The position numbers were made by a program, and so were the translations under genes. DNA of 57,316 nucleotides from Bacteroidota bacterium (GTDB lineage Bacteria > Bacteroidota > Bacteroidia > Bacteroidales > Lentimicrobiaceae): positions 1 through 57,316 of the forward strand of contig JAEZNO010000016.1 of NCBI GenBank assembly GCA_023441805.1, written 5' to 3'. Below the pieces are notes generated by a model. That model made no database searches, was not told the origin of the DNA, and saw only the letters and a list, made by a program, of their open reading frames with translations. Shown here piece after piece: positions 26,676-34,417 of this stretch (its first letter is position 1; every line of letters starts with the position of its first letter).

Positions 26676-27707
26676 TTAAGCGTTTTGAGTTATTTTAACT
26701 GAGGATTTTATCTGTTCTGCACCAAATCGTTTTGGTTTAAAACTTCTGTTTATTAATGGAGTTACTGCATTCATAATCAGAATTGCAAATGAAACTCCTT
26801 CGGGATAAGCACCCCAATTTCGGATAAGTATAGTCAATATCCCTGCTCCTATTCCAAATATTATCTGACCTGTATATGTCATTGGGGTTGTCACCATATC
26901 AGTTGCCATAAAGAAAACTCCTAGTAACAGCCCACCTGAAAGCAAAGTAATTGCCGGATCAAGATATCCTTCTGGATTAATTAACCACAGGATTGTCGAA
27001 AAAATTAATGCAGTCCCTAAATAAGCAGCAGGTATATGCCATGTGATAATCTTCTTGAAAAACATGTACAAAGCACCAATCAATAAAGCTATTGCAGAAA
27101 CCTCTCCCAGCGAGCCTCCCTGTGAACCCGTCAGATCGTTAATCATACCGGGAAATCCGGCAGACGAAATTATTTGTGATACTGATTTACCGGCCATCAT
27201 ACCCTCTTTGTACATTCCGAGAGTAGTCGGCCCTGTAATTGCATCAACCACATCAGCTCCAAATAAAGGTGTTGGTATTGGCCAGGTAGTCATCTCAACA
27301 GGAAATGATATCAATAAGAACACACGACCAATTAGAGCAGGATTGAATGGATTCTTTCCCAATCCGCCAAATGACATTTTTGCAATTGCTATAGCTACTA
27401 ATGCTCCGCAAATTATCATATAAGCAGGTAAGTTGGAAGGTACATTAAATGCCAGAAGAACACCTGTGACTAATGCAGAACCATCAGTGATAGTCAGTGG
27501 CCCTTTTAACAAATACTTCTGGATTAACCATTCGAAGAAAATGCACGAAATGACTGAAATTAACAGAACCCTTGCTGAATCAAGTCCAAAAAAGTAAATT
27601 GAAGCTAATATTGCAGGAATCATTGCAATTACAACCCCATACATTATGGATTTTACATCCTGTCGGGCATGTACATGAGGGGATCCCGATACCGTTAGTA
27701 AGCTCAT
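26676..27707 (-). CDS. rnfD: Rnf electron transport complex subunit RnfD
   Basis: This 343-residue membrane subunit has about ten helices and the family start SGSPHVHARQDVKSIM. The expected covalent-FMN threonine falls in the ITGPTTL segment at 157-163, and FGGLGKNPFNPALIGR at 113-128 is a further family signature. It forms the ion-translocating part with the other membrane subunits. It starts 1 bp after rnfC stops and runs to 4 bp before rnfG. The call is strong; NqrB is excluded by the operon. Confidence 0.95.
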   Translation of the reverse strand: MSLLTVSGSPHVHARQDVKSIMYGVVIAMIPAILASIYFFGLDSARVLLISVISCIFFEWLIQKYLLKGPLTITDGSALVTGVLLAFNVPSNLPAYMIICGALVAIAIAKMSFGGLGKNPFNPALIGRVFLLISFPVEMTTWPIPTPLFGADVVDAITGPTTLGMYKEGMMAGKSVSQIISSAGFPGMINDLTGSQGGSLGEVSAIALLIGALYMFFKKIITWHIPAAYLGTALIFSTILWLINPEGYLDPAITLLSGGLLLGVFFMATDMVTTPMTYTGQIIFGIGAGILTILIRNWGAYPEGVSFAILIMNAVTPLINRSFKPKRFGAEQIKSSVKITQNA

Positions 27708-27708
27708 A

Positions 27709-29040
27709 TTAATTTTTTACCCTGTTTCTGATAATATTACCAACTCTGTTTTTGCCCAGACGCATATAATCTAACACTGGCCTTCCTGCCGGACATGTAT
27801 ATACGCAGCATCCGCATTCCATGCAATCCATTATGTGAGCTTTTTCAGCTTCATCGTATAGATCATTGACAACATATTGCACCATTTGGTAAGGCAATAA
27901 ACCCATTGGACAAACGCCAATACATCTGGAGCAACGGATACACGAATGCATCTCAATCCTGTGGCTTGACTCTTCCGGGAAAATTAGTATTCCTGAGGTA
28001 CCTTTAACAACCGGAACTTCGAGCGATGTTAATGCCTTGCCCATCATAGGCCCTCCGCTGACAACTTTGCCTGCATTTTCGGGTAATCCACCGGCATTTT
28101 CAATCAGATAACTAACCGATGTTCCTATTCTTACCATATAATTACCCGGCTTTAAAACTGTCTGCCCTGTAACTGTTACGACCCGCTCGAATAATGGTTT
28201 ATTTTTTTGTACTGCCTCATAAACAGCTAAAGCAGTACCAACATTATTTACAATACAACCGGTTTCAATCGGCAGCTTGCCTGAAGGAACTTCTCGTCCT
28301 GTGACTGCTTTAATGAGTTGCTTTTCACCCCCCTGAGGATATTTCACTTTAAGTGGTACCACTTCTATATCATTAATTGAAGAAGTAAGCTTTTGGAGAA
28401 GTAGTATGGCATCTTTCTTATTATTTTCAATGCCGATGAAAGCCTTATGAACATCAAGCGCAACCATTAAAATTCTAATACCAATCAAGATCTCTTCAGC
28501 TCGCTCCAGCATTATTCTATGGTCAGATGTCAGATATGGTTCACACTCAACACCATTGATAATAAGATATTCAGCTTTTTTATCAGAAGGAACCATCAAT
28601 TTCACATGTGTTGGAAATGTTGCTCCACCTAATCCAACAACACCATAATCTTTAACCCTCTCGATTATTTCCTGTCTGTTTAATTTAATCTCCCGGATAA
28701 TATTCTTCGACTGATCTATACTATCTAACCACTCATCACCTTCAACCTCAATAGTTATTGCCGGTCTGCGATATCCTGAAGTATCAACAATATCTTCAAT
28801 CTTAACAACTTTTCCTGAAACAGATGAGTGAACATTCGAAGAAACAAATGCTTCACCTTTCGCAATTAGTTCTCCTACTCTAATATAAGCACCTTTCTCA
28901 ACGATAACTTTAGAAGGTGCACCCAAACCTTGTGAAACAGGTATGGTAACTTTTGGTGGTACTGGTATATACTCTATGGCTTTATCAGCTGTAAGTTTGT
29001 TTTCCTTAGGATGGACACCACCTATTTTAAATGTCTTCAA
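27709..29040 (-). CDS. rnfC: Rnf electron transport complex subunit RnfC
   Basis: The 443-residue cytoplasmic subunit carries the NADH/FMN-binding Rossmann-like region (GLGGATFPTHVKL near 136-148), a SLBB-like segment and two [4Fe-4S] motifs at the C-terminus, CIRCSRCIGVCPMG from residue 367 and CMECGCCVYTCPAG from 406. It is the site of NAD+ reduction. It lacks the long alanine-rich C-terminal repeat of gammaproteobacterial RnfC, as expected for Bacteroidota. It follows rnfB by 47 bp. Confidence 0.96.
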   Translation of the reverse strand: MKTFKIGGVHPKENKLTADKAIEYIPVPPKVTIPVSQGLGAPSKVIVEKGAYIRVGELIAKGEAFVSSNVHSSVSGKVVKIEDIVDTSGYRRPAITIEVEGDEWLDSIDQSKNIIREIKLNRQEIIERVKDYGVVGLGGATFPTHVKLMVPSDKKAEYLIINGVECEPYLTSDHRIMLERAEEILIGIRILMVALDVHKAFIGIENNKKDAILLLQKLTSSINDIEVVPLKVKYPQGGEKQLIKAVTGREVPSGKLPIETGCIVNNVGTALAVYEAVQKNKPLFERVVTVTGQTVLKPGNYMVRIGTSVSYLIENAGGLPENAGKVVSGGPMMGKALTSLEVPVVKGTSGILIFPEESSHRIEMHSCIRCSRCIGVCPMGLLPYQMVQYVVNDLYDEAEKAHIMDCMECGCCVYTCPAGRPVLDYMRLGKNRVGNIIRNRVKN

Positions 29041-29087
29041 ATTAAAGATCCTCCCAATAATTAATTGTTGTCAGGTTTTAATAAAAG

Positions 29088-29951
29088 TCAGGCCTCCCCT
29101 ACCGGGACCGGGTCCTCAACTTTTTGCTTTCGTTGTGGGAAATTTAGTTCAATTATAGATTGATTAGGGCAAGCTTCAACACACTTACGACAAAGCCTGC
29201 ATTTAGTCGCATCAATGTAAGCAAGGTTCTCATTTAGAGTTATGGCTTCATATTCGCAAACTTTGATGCACTTACCACACCCAATACAAGCAACTGTACA
29301 GTTCTTTCGAGCAATCGCTCCTTTCTCTCTATTTACACAGGATACGTAGATTCGGCGTGATTTCTTTCCTTTAGGCCTTACCTCTATAATGTGTCGCGGA
29401 CAGGCATTAACACAAGCACCGCATGCAGTACACTTCTCTTCATCAACTATCGGCAGACCAGTAATTGTATCTATGACTATAGCATCGAATTTACAGACTG
29501 ATACACAATCACCTTCACCGAGGCAACCAAAAGGACATCCTGATTTTCCGGCAGATAAGGAGTTTGAGAAAGCACAGGAAGTAGCACCCTCATAGTTTAT
29601 TCGTACAGGTGCGTTAGCTCTCGATCCGTTGCATCTTACAACAGCAACACCAGGTTCCATCTCGGCTGCTTGCAGACCAAGGTATGCTGCAATGTTCTTT
29701 ATAGTATCATTTCCACCAACCGGACACCTGTACTTATCCAATTCGTGTGTTTTTACGATTAATTCAGCTAAGGCTCTGCATCCGGCATATCCGCATCCAC
29801 CACAATTAGCACCCGGTAACATGCTATTGACGACATCGATGGCCGGATCTTCATAAACTTTAAATTTTTGGGCAATGAAGTAGAGAATTACTGCTGATGC
29901 TACACCTAAAATACTCAGAGTCAGAATCGCAAATAATATTGTTTGATTCAC
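29088..29951 (-). CDS. rnfB: Rnf electron transport complex subunit RnfB (ferredoxin-accepting)
   Basis: The 287-residue subunit has an N-terminal membrane anchor (about 5-28), an Fe-S domain with C50, C53, C58 and C76 (GANCGGCGYAGC and RCPVGG), then several ferredoxin-type [4Fe-4S] motifs: CLGEGDCVSVC, CTACGACVNACP, CIGCGKCIKVCE and CRLCRKCVEACP. It accepts electrons from reduced ferredoxin and passes them to RnfC. It is first in the operon in the order B-C-D-G-E-A. The three to four ferredoxin clusters at the C-terminus are more than the two of the enterobacterial protein. Confidence 0.96.
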   Translation of the reverse strand: MNQTILFAILTLSILGVASAVILYFIAQKFKVYEDPAIDVVNSMLPGANCGGCGYAGCRALAELIVKTHELDKYRCPVGGNDTIKNIAAYLGLQAAEMEPGVAVVRCNGSRANAPVRINYEGATSCAFSNSLSAGKSGCPFGCLGEGDCVSVCKFDAIVIDTITGLPIVDEEKCTACGACVNACPRHIIEVRPKGKKSRRIYVSCVNREKGAIARKNCTVACIGCGKCIKVCEYEAITLNENLAYIDATKCRLCRKCVEACPNQSIIELNFPQRKQKVEDPVPVGEA

Positions 29952-29992
29952 CTGTCAAGGATTTTTTACCACTTAAACTATTTTAAGTAGCA

Positions 29993-30000
29993 CAAAAGTA
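29993..30000 (-). promoter_or_regulatory. Candidate -7 box of the rnf operon
   Basis: TACTTTTG on the minus strand, 41 bp before the rnfB ATG, fits TAnnTTTG. A second candidate TATTTTTG lies further upstream at 30034-30041. No strong -33 box is seen for either. Confidence 0.4.
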
Positions 30001-30324
30001 AAATTTTTTTGGAAATAAGTGAATCATAAAATACAAAAATAACACATGTAACTAATTGAATATCAAACTCGTATTCTAAACATCTAATTTCATGATATAC
30101 AAGAAATTAAAGCCTCATTAAAGGCGATCTTCCTCATTTAAAAAATTGATTTTTTTTCACTGATGCATAAATCGATAAGAAGCAGTTCTGAAACTTCTTC
30201 AGTTTGACATCTGCTAAATATTTGAGACAGCCTCTCTCTATCAATTAACCTTGCTTTGGATTATTTCTGGTGCTATAAATCCCCGTATAGAACTAACACC
30301 TTCTGGTTAGATCATTCACGGCAT

Positions 30325-30357
30325 ACAAAAACAAATCCCCGCAAGGTGCAGGGATTT
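30325..30357 (-). terminator. Terminator of the hydF-SDR-rseC unit
   Basis: Read on the minus strand, AAATCCC pairs with GGGATTT (outer 7 bp) plus an inner GC pairing around a short loop, followed by a T-rich run (TTTGTTTTTG). It lies about 30 bp after the RseC-like stop at 30389. Confidence 0.7.
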
Positions 30358-30388
30358 AATATACATCGACCAAGTTGTACAAATGTTT

Positions 30389-30805
30389 CTATACCAGAGT
30401 AAATCGAAAATACTTTTTCATTTTTTTCCTTGTCATGTACAAAATCAAATAATAAGGCACTAAAACAGCAAGTGAAACAATGCCTGCTACAACCTCTTTC
30501 AAAAAAGTGCTTGAGATCAGCAAAGCAGTAATCAAAATCACAAAAGGGAGTACATATCCAAAAACAACCGCCATATTACCTGATGAAGATATCATTTGGA
30601 TATCAACTGTATCACCAGGCATTAGATTATGCTTATGATCATTTTCAACATCTATAATTCGCTCACCTGAGCCAAGAGAAGTGCACACACCCTTTGAGTA
30701 ACACATTGAGCATGCACTTTGATTATGTATTTTGACCTTGATTGATTTTACATCTATACTTTCTACTACACCACTCTTAATGATACAGTCTGTATTTTCA
30801 CTCAT
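30389..30805 (-). CDS. rseC: RseC/MucC-like SoxR-reducing system protein
   Basis: The 138-residue protein has the RseC layout: an N-terminal soluble part with a cysteine cluster (CSMCYSKGVC near 32-41), a PGDTVDI segment and two membrane helices (about 77-95 and 100-122). In Escherichia coli RseC works with an Rsx (Rnf-like) complex to keep SoxR reduced; in Bacteroidota the gene often accompanies rnf. Here it ends 437 bp upstream of rnfB on the same strand but is separated by a terminator, so it is in its own unit with hydF. Function in this organism is inferred only. Confidence 0.85.
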   Translation of the reverse strand: MSENTDCIIKSGVVESIDVKSIKVKIHNQSACSMCYSKGVCTSLGSGERIIDVENDHKHNLMPGDTVDIQMISSSGNMAVVFGYVLPFVILITALLISSTFLKEVVAGIVSLAVLVPYYLILYMTRKKMKKYFRFTLV

Positions 30806-30816
30806 AACACAATATT

Positions 30817-31515
30817 TTAAGGAACTGATAAAGCGACAGGAATAATTTTACCATTCATCCACTTATTAGCATTTAATGCAAACCAGGTAATATACTCAGC
30901 AATTGAACTACTGCTTGTTTTTGAAATATACCCCGGGAAAGCACTTTCAAGCATAGGGGTATTTACACTCCCAAGAGCAAGGCTATTAACTGATATATTT
31001 GATGTTTCGAATTCAAGCGCAAGGCATTCAGTGAGAGTATTTAGCGCACCTTTTGATGCACTGTATATACTTAAACCAGGGAACTTTACACTTCCCTGAA
31101 ATCCTCCCATACTAGTGATATTAACTATATGTGCACCTTTATTGAAATAAGGCAGTAATTGTTTAATAAGAAGAAAAGGAGCTTTAAAATTCGTATCCAT
31201 CACCTGGTTGAACTCCTCAATCGAAATCTCACTAAATTGCTTATTCACAAGCGCCCCGGCATTGTTAATGAGTATATCGATTGAACCTGCAATGGTTGTA
31301 ACCTCATCTACAAGGTTATTGTAGTCGCCACTGACCAAGTCAAAAGGTATTGGGAAGAATCTGTCTTTCGCACTACCTACTTCGTCTGTAAGTCTGTAAA
31401 GCAAATCCTTATTTCTGGAAATCAGGAACACACAGTTATCTGTATCAAGCAAAAACTTGACAGCGACTTCCTTCCCTATTCCTCTGGAAGCTCCGGTAAT
31501 GATTATATTTTTCAA
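30817..31515 (-). CDS. Short-chain dehydrogenase/reductase
   Basis: The 232-residue classical SDR has TGASRGIG at 7-14, INNAG at 83-87, and the catalytic S135, Y151 and K155 (YSASKGAL). It is an NAD(P)-dependent oxidoreductase of unknown substrate. It sits 31 bp after hydF and 11 bp before the RseC-like gene on the same strand, so the three are probably one operon. The short C-terminus is normal for compact SDRs. Confidence 0.85.
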   Translation of the reverse strand: MKNIIITGASRGIGKEVAVKFLLDTDNCVFLISRNKDLLYRLTDEVGSAKDRFFPIPFDLVSGDYNNLVDEVTTIAGSIDILINNAGALVNKQFSEISIEEFNQVMDTNFKAPFLLIKQLLPYFNKGAHIVNITSMGGFQGSVKFPGLSIYSASKGALNTLTECLALEFETSNISVNSLALGSVNTPMLESAFPGYISKTSSSSIAEYITWFALNANKWMNGKIIPVALSVP

Positions 31516-31546
31516 TGTTCAGTAAATGATAAACCATAAAAGGACA

Positions 31547-32752
31547 TCAATGTTGATTAAAAACAGCTATTGCGCGATGATAGATTCCATGCAACCATGC
31601 AATGGTCATTCCATAGTTTGTAACAGGAATGCCGGCATCAACGGCAGATTTTACTCTGTTAACTACCTGCTTTTTGGTTAAGACACAACCTCCACATTGG
31701 ATAACAATTGAATAATCATGAATATCTCTGGGTATTTGACTCAAACCGGCAACCACATCAAATTCAAGATTCTTGTTCAGTGATTTCCTTAACCATCCGG
31801 GTATTTTATGCCTTCCAATGTCATCGCAAGTTACATGATGAGTACATGATTCAAGAATCAGCACTCTGTCGCCATCTTTAAGATTATCAAGATGAGGAGT
31901 ACCTTTCAGGTAATTTTCAAAATCTCCTCGTTGTCTTGCAAGTAAAATGCTAAAGCTCGTTAGGGGTATATTTGTCGGTACCTGATTTCCAATCTTCCCG
32001 AAAACCTGACTATCAGTTATGGCTAGTACAGGTTTAGGATTTGCTTGGGCAATAAAATCAGCCACCTGATTTTCTTTACAAATCATGACCAATCCATCAT
32101 GATCTAAAATATCTCTTATTGCCTGAACCTGAGGAAGTATCATGCGACCTTCAGGAGCTTCATTATCAATAGGGGTGATTAGCAATACAGCCTCACCTGC
32201 TTTAAAAAGACCACCTACCATTGCCTGTGAGGAATAAGCTGACTCAGGCATCAAATCGGCAATCAGCTTAAGTAATATGTTATTATCAGTAGTATTCTTT
32301 GCACTGAAATCAATTACTTTACATGAATATTTCCTCTCCAGTTCCTTCTTAAAAGCAGGGTCAAGTGAAAGTATGTCACTCTTGTTATGTATAATCAGAA
32401 ATGGAATATTGTATTTATTGAAACTCTCGATAAGACTTACTTCATCTTCTTTGAACTGATTTTCGATAATAATAAGAATTGCAAGATCGATAATTTTGAG
32501 CACCTCTAAAGATTTACCGATCCTTTTTTCACCAAGTTCGCCAAAATCATCAATCCCGGCAGTATCAATTAAAACAGCAGGACCAATCCCGGGTATTTCC
32601 ATTGACTTTTTTACAGGATCAGTTGTAGTTCCTGCCATTGGTGAAACTATAGCTATCTCATGCCCGGCTATTATGTTGATGATGGAACTTTTACCATTGT
32701 TCCTTCGACCAAATATTCCAATATGAGGTTTATTTTCCCTGCCTTTTACCAT
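31547..32752 (-). CDS. hydF: [FeFe]-hydrogenase maturation GTPase HydF
   Basis: HydF is the scaffold on which HydE and HydG assemble the 2Fe subcluster for HydA. This 401-residue protein has a GTPase domain (P-loop GRRNNGKSS at 15-23, GTTTDP switch, LIDTAGIDDFG), a dimerisation domain, and the Fe-S domain with C303, H305 and C353/C356 (CTHH and CGGC), the cluster ligands of the family. hydA, hydE and hydG are not in the window, so they must lie elsewhere. It is the first gene of a unit with an SDR and an RseC-like protein. Strong call. Confidence 0.96.
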   Translation of the reverse strand: MVKGRENKPHIGIFGRRNNGKSSIINIIAGHEIAIVSPMAGTTTDPVKKSMEIPGIGPAVLIDTAGIDDFGELGEKRIGKSLEVLKIIDLAILIIIENQFKEDEVSLIESFNKYNIPFLIIHNKSDILSLDPAFKKELERKYSCKVIDFSAKNTTDNNILLKLIADLMPESAYSSQAMVGGLFKAGEAVLLITPIDNEAPEGRMILPQVQAIRDILDHDGLVMICKENQVADFIAQANPKPVLAITDSQVFGKIGNQVPTNIPLTSFSILLARQRGDFENYLKGTPHLDNLKDGDRVLILESCTHHVTCDDIGRHKIPGWLRKSLNKNLEFDVVAGLSQIPRDIHDYSIVIQCGGCVLTKKQVVNRVKSAVDAGIPVTNYGMTIAWLHGIYHRAIAVFNQH

Positions 32753-32826
32753 TTGTCTTCTCAGTTAGTTTAATAGTAATTCACGAGTTAATGCCATGAA
32801 CACTTTGTTATTTTATTAACAATATG

Positions 32827-32834
32827 CAAAATTA
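32827..32834 (-). promoter_or_regulatory. Candidate -7 box of the hydF operon
   Basis: TAATTTTG on the minus strand, 74 bp before the hydF ATG, fits TAnnTTTG. It lies only 22 bp from the -33 box of phoH on the other strand, in a divergent promoter region. Confidence 0.4.
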
Positions 32835-32856
32835 TAATAAATAAGGCTGTCCGAGA

Positions 32857-32885
32857 TTGTTATGGGTATATTTGTAATACATTTG
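32857..32885 (+). promoter_or_regulatory. Promoter of phoH
   Basis: TTG at 32857-32859 and TACATTTG at 32878-32885, with an 18-bp spacer, fit the -33/-7 pattern. A second box TATATTTG lies just upstream at 32867-32874. The leader to the ATG at 32926 is about 33 nt. Confidence 0.55.
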
Positions 32886-32925
32886 AACTTGCAAAAAAAC
32901 AGAGTTAGTTATTAAATTACATTTT

Positions 32926-33861
32926 ATGACTGAAAAAATCTTCAGTATTGAATCATATAGTCCACTGGAACTATTAGGTGTAGGTGATAGAAATTTAAAT
33001 GCAATCAGAGAATTGCTTCCTAAACTCAAGATCATAGCCAGAGGCGAGCATATAAAAGTTATTGGTGAGCCTGGTGAAATTGACAACTTTGAATCGCTGT
33101 TCAACCTGATGATTATTCATTACGACCACTTTGGGAAACTCACAGAAAATGATATTCGTCAGTTAGCTGAACCCGGAGCTGCTGATATAACCAGCAAAAC
33201 CTCACCCGATGTTCTGGTTCACGGACGCAATGGACAGGTAATTAAAGCCCGCTCAGCCAACCAAATAAAGATAGTTGAGAGTATTGATAAAAACGATCTT
33301 GTCTTTGCCATTGGGCCGGCAGGAACCGGGAAAACCTATACTGCTGTGGCATTGGCTGTTAGAGCATTGAAAGCAAAAGAAGTAAAAAGGATAATCCTAA
33401 CCCGTCCGGCCGTTGAAGCAGGTGAAAACCTGGGTTTTCTTCCAGGTGATTTGAAAGACAAATTAGATCCTTATATGCAACCTCTCTATGATGCTTTACG
33501 TGATATGCTACCTCCTCAAAAACTATTGACCTATATTGAAGATGGTACCATTGAAATTGCTCCATTAGCTTTCATGAGAGGTCGAACATTAGATAATGTT
33601 TTTGCTATTCTTGATGAAGCTCAGAATGCTACAAGTAATCAGTTAAAAATGTTCCTTACTCGTATGGGACGCTCAGCTAAGTTCTTTGTGACCGGCGATA
33701 TCACACAGATTGATCTTCCCAAAAATCAACACTCAGGTTTAACTCATGCTACAAAGATCCTGGCTAATATTCCGGGTATTGATATTATTGTCCTCGATGA
33801 ATCAGATGTAATGCGACATAAACTTGTGGGACAAATAATCAAAGCTTATGACAGAGATTAG
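32926..33861 (+). CDS. phoH: PhoH-family ATPase (PhoL type)
   Basis: The 311-residue P-loop protein has a KH-like N-terminal segment (about 20-75), Walker A GPAGTGKT at 130-137, Walker B region FAILDEAQNAT and the TGDITQIDLP sensor. PhoH/PhoL ATPases are linked to RNA metabolism, often with YbeY, whose gene is not next to it here. Length is typical. It is followed by a small hairpin at 33887-33909 and a strong terminator at 34108-34139. Confidence 0.93.
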   Translation: MTEKIFSIESYSPLELLGVGDRNLNAIRELLPKLKIIARGEHIKVIGEPGEIDNFESLFNLMIIHYDHFGKLTENDIRQLAEPGAADITSKTSPDVLVHGRNGQVIKARSANQIKIVESIDKNDLVFAIGPAGTGKTYTAVALAVRALKAKEVKRIILTRPAVEAGENLGFLPGDLKDKLDPYMQPLYDALRDMLPPQKLLTYIEDGTIEIAPLAFMRGRTLDNVFAILDEAQNATSNQLKMFLTRMGRSAKFFVTGDITQIDLPKNQHSGLTHATKILANIPGIDIIVLDESDVMRHKLVGQIIKAYDRD

Positions 33862-33886
33862 ATCTAAGTTGTAATTGATTTATTTG

Positions 33887-33909
33887 AATGAACATAACAG
33901 GTGTTCATT
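33887..33909 (+). terminator. Small hairpin after phoH
   Basis: Perfect 8-bp stem AATGAACA / TGTTCATT with a 7-nt loop, 25 bp after the phoH stop. It is AT-rich and lacks a T-run, so it may protect the mRNA end more than terminate. Confidence 0.35.
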
Positions 33910-34107
33910 GTTTAGCACTAATTTAATCGTTTTTGTTAAACACTATTTTTTAAAAAAGCTCTGTAATATCTCTGCTCCATGTCTGTATTAACTCCGTACT
34001 AACTCTGCTATCAGTATACCGGGTTATCAGAGTTGATGCATGTTTAATACATTGTTAGACTATACTGTTAAAGATTAAACACTAGTTTATTAGAAAATTA
34101 TATACAT

Positions 34108-34140
34108 AAAGAGGCTGTCTCACTAGAGGTGGCCTTTTTT
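34108..34140 (+). terminator. Rho-independent terminator downstream of phoH
   Basis: AAAGAGGCTGTC pairs fully with GGTGGCCTTTTT if G-U pairs are allowed (12 bp, 8-nt loop) and ends in a T6 run. Confidence 0.75.
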
Positions 34141-34162
34141 GATCATACCGGAATGATGATGT

Positions 34163-34307
34163 AATGATATTAAAATGGTCACAACCTCGACTCAACACAA
34201 TGATAAAACAAACTCATGTTAGTTTCTTGATTTAATTAACATTGTGTTGAGGGTAACGCGAAATTGTTTTGAAGTTGTCTCGAGGTTGTGATCATTTCAG
34301 CATCATT
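34163..34307. repeat. Nested imperfect inverted repeat
   Basis: Outer arms of 28 nt (34163-34190 and 34280-34307) match at 24 positions, including a 12-base identical core CACAACCTCGA plus one base. Inner arms CTCAACACAATG (34191-34202) and CATTGTGTTGAG (34240-34251) match perfectly, and a third small hairpin (AAACAAAC/GTTAGTTT) lies at the centre. The whole can fold as one long cruciform with a 28-nt one-sided insertion. Confidence 0.75.
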
Positions 34308-34357
34308 ATGAGATTATTAGAAAATCATTGCAATTAAAGCGCTTGATTTTCGGCATA

Positions 34358-34391
34358 AAAAAAAGAGACCGTCCTTTTGAGACAGCCTCTT
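34358..34391 (-). terminator. Rho-independent terminator of the left C10 protease gene
   Basis: On the minus strand AAGAGGCTGTC pairs with GACGGTCTCTT (two G-U pairs, 11 bp) and is followed by a run of eight T. It starts 27 bp after the stop at 34418. Confidence 0.82.
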
Positions 34392-34417
34392 GGTTTTTAT
34401 AAATCAAAAAATTGCTA

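Larger units (their letters stand above)
29952..30388. other. Intergenic region between rnfB and the RseC-like gene
   Basis: This 437-bp AT-rich gap holds no credible gene. Near rnfB there are two candidate -7 boxes on the minus strand (29993-30000 and 30034-30041). At 30223-30233 there is a lone GAGACAGCCTC copy of a motif that forms terminator hairpins elsewhere, here without a clear partner. At its right end lies the terminator of the hydF unit. Confidence 0.6.
33862..34417. other. Convergent intergenic region with terminators and nested inverted repeats
   Basis: The 556 bp between the phoH stop and the stop of the left protease gene hold no credible gene. They contain an AATGAACA/TGTTCATT hairpin (33887-33909), the phoH terminator, a long imperfect inverted repeat (34163-34307) and the terminator of the protease gene. 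The outer terminators are inverted copies of one another. Confidence 0.7.

Noticed and set aside
25794..26702. Plus-strand frames antisense to rnfE and rnfG
   Set aside because: Both lie antisense to clear Rnf subunits and show no family resemblance.
27043..27423. A 126-codon plus-strand frame inside rnfD
   Set aside because: Shadow of a transmembrane gene; proline- and isoleucine-rich composition mirrors rnfD codons.
33960..34050. Repeated AACTC(T/C)G-like words near phoH's 3' side
   Set aside because: Short, irregularly spaced and not extending into longer repeats; likely chance in AT-rich DNA.
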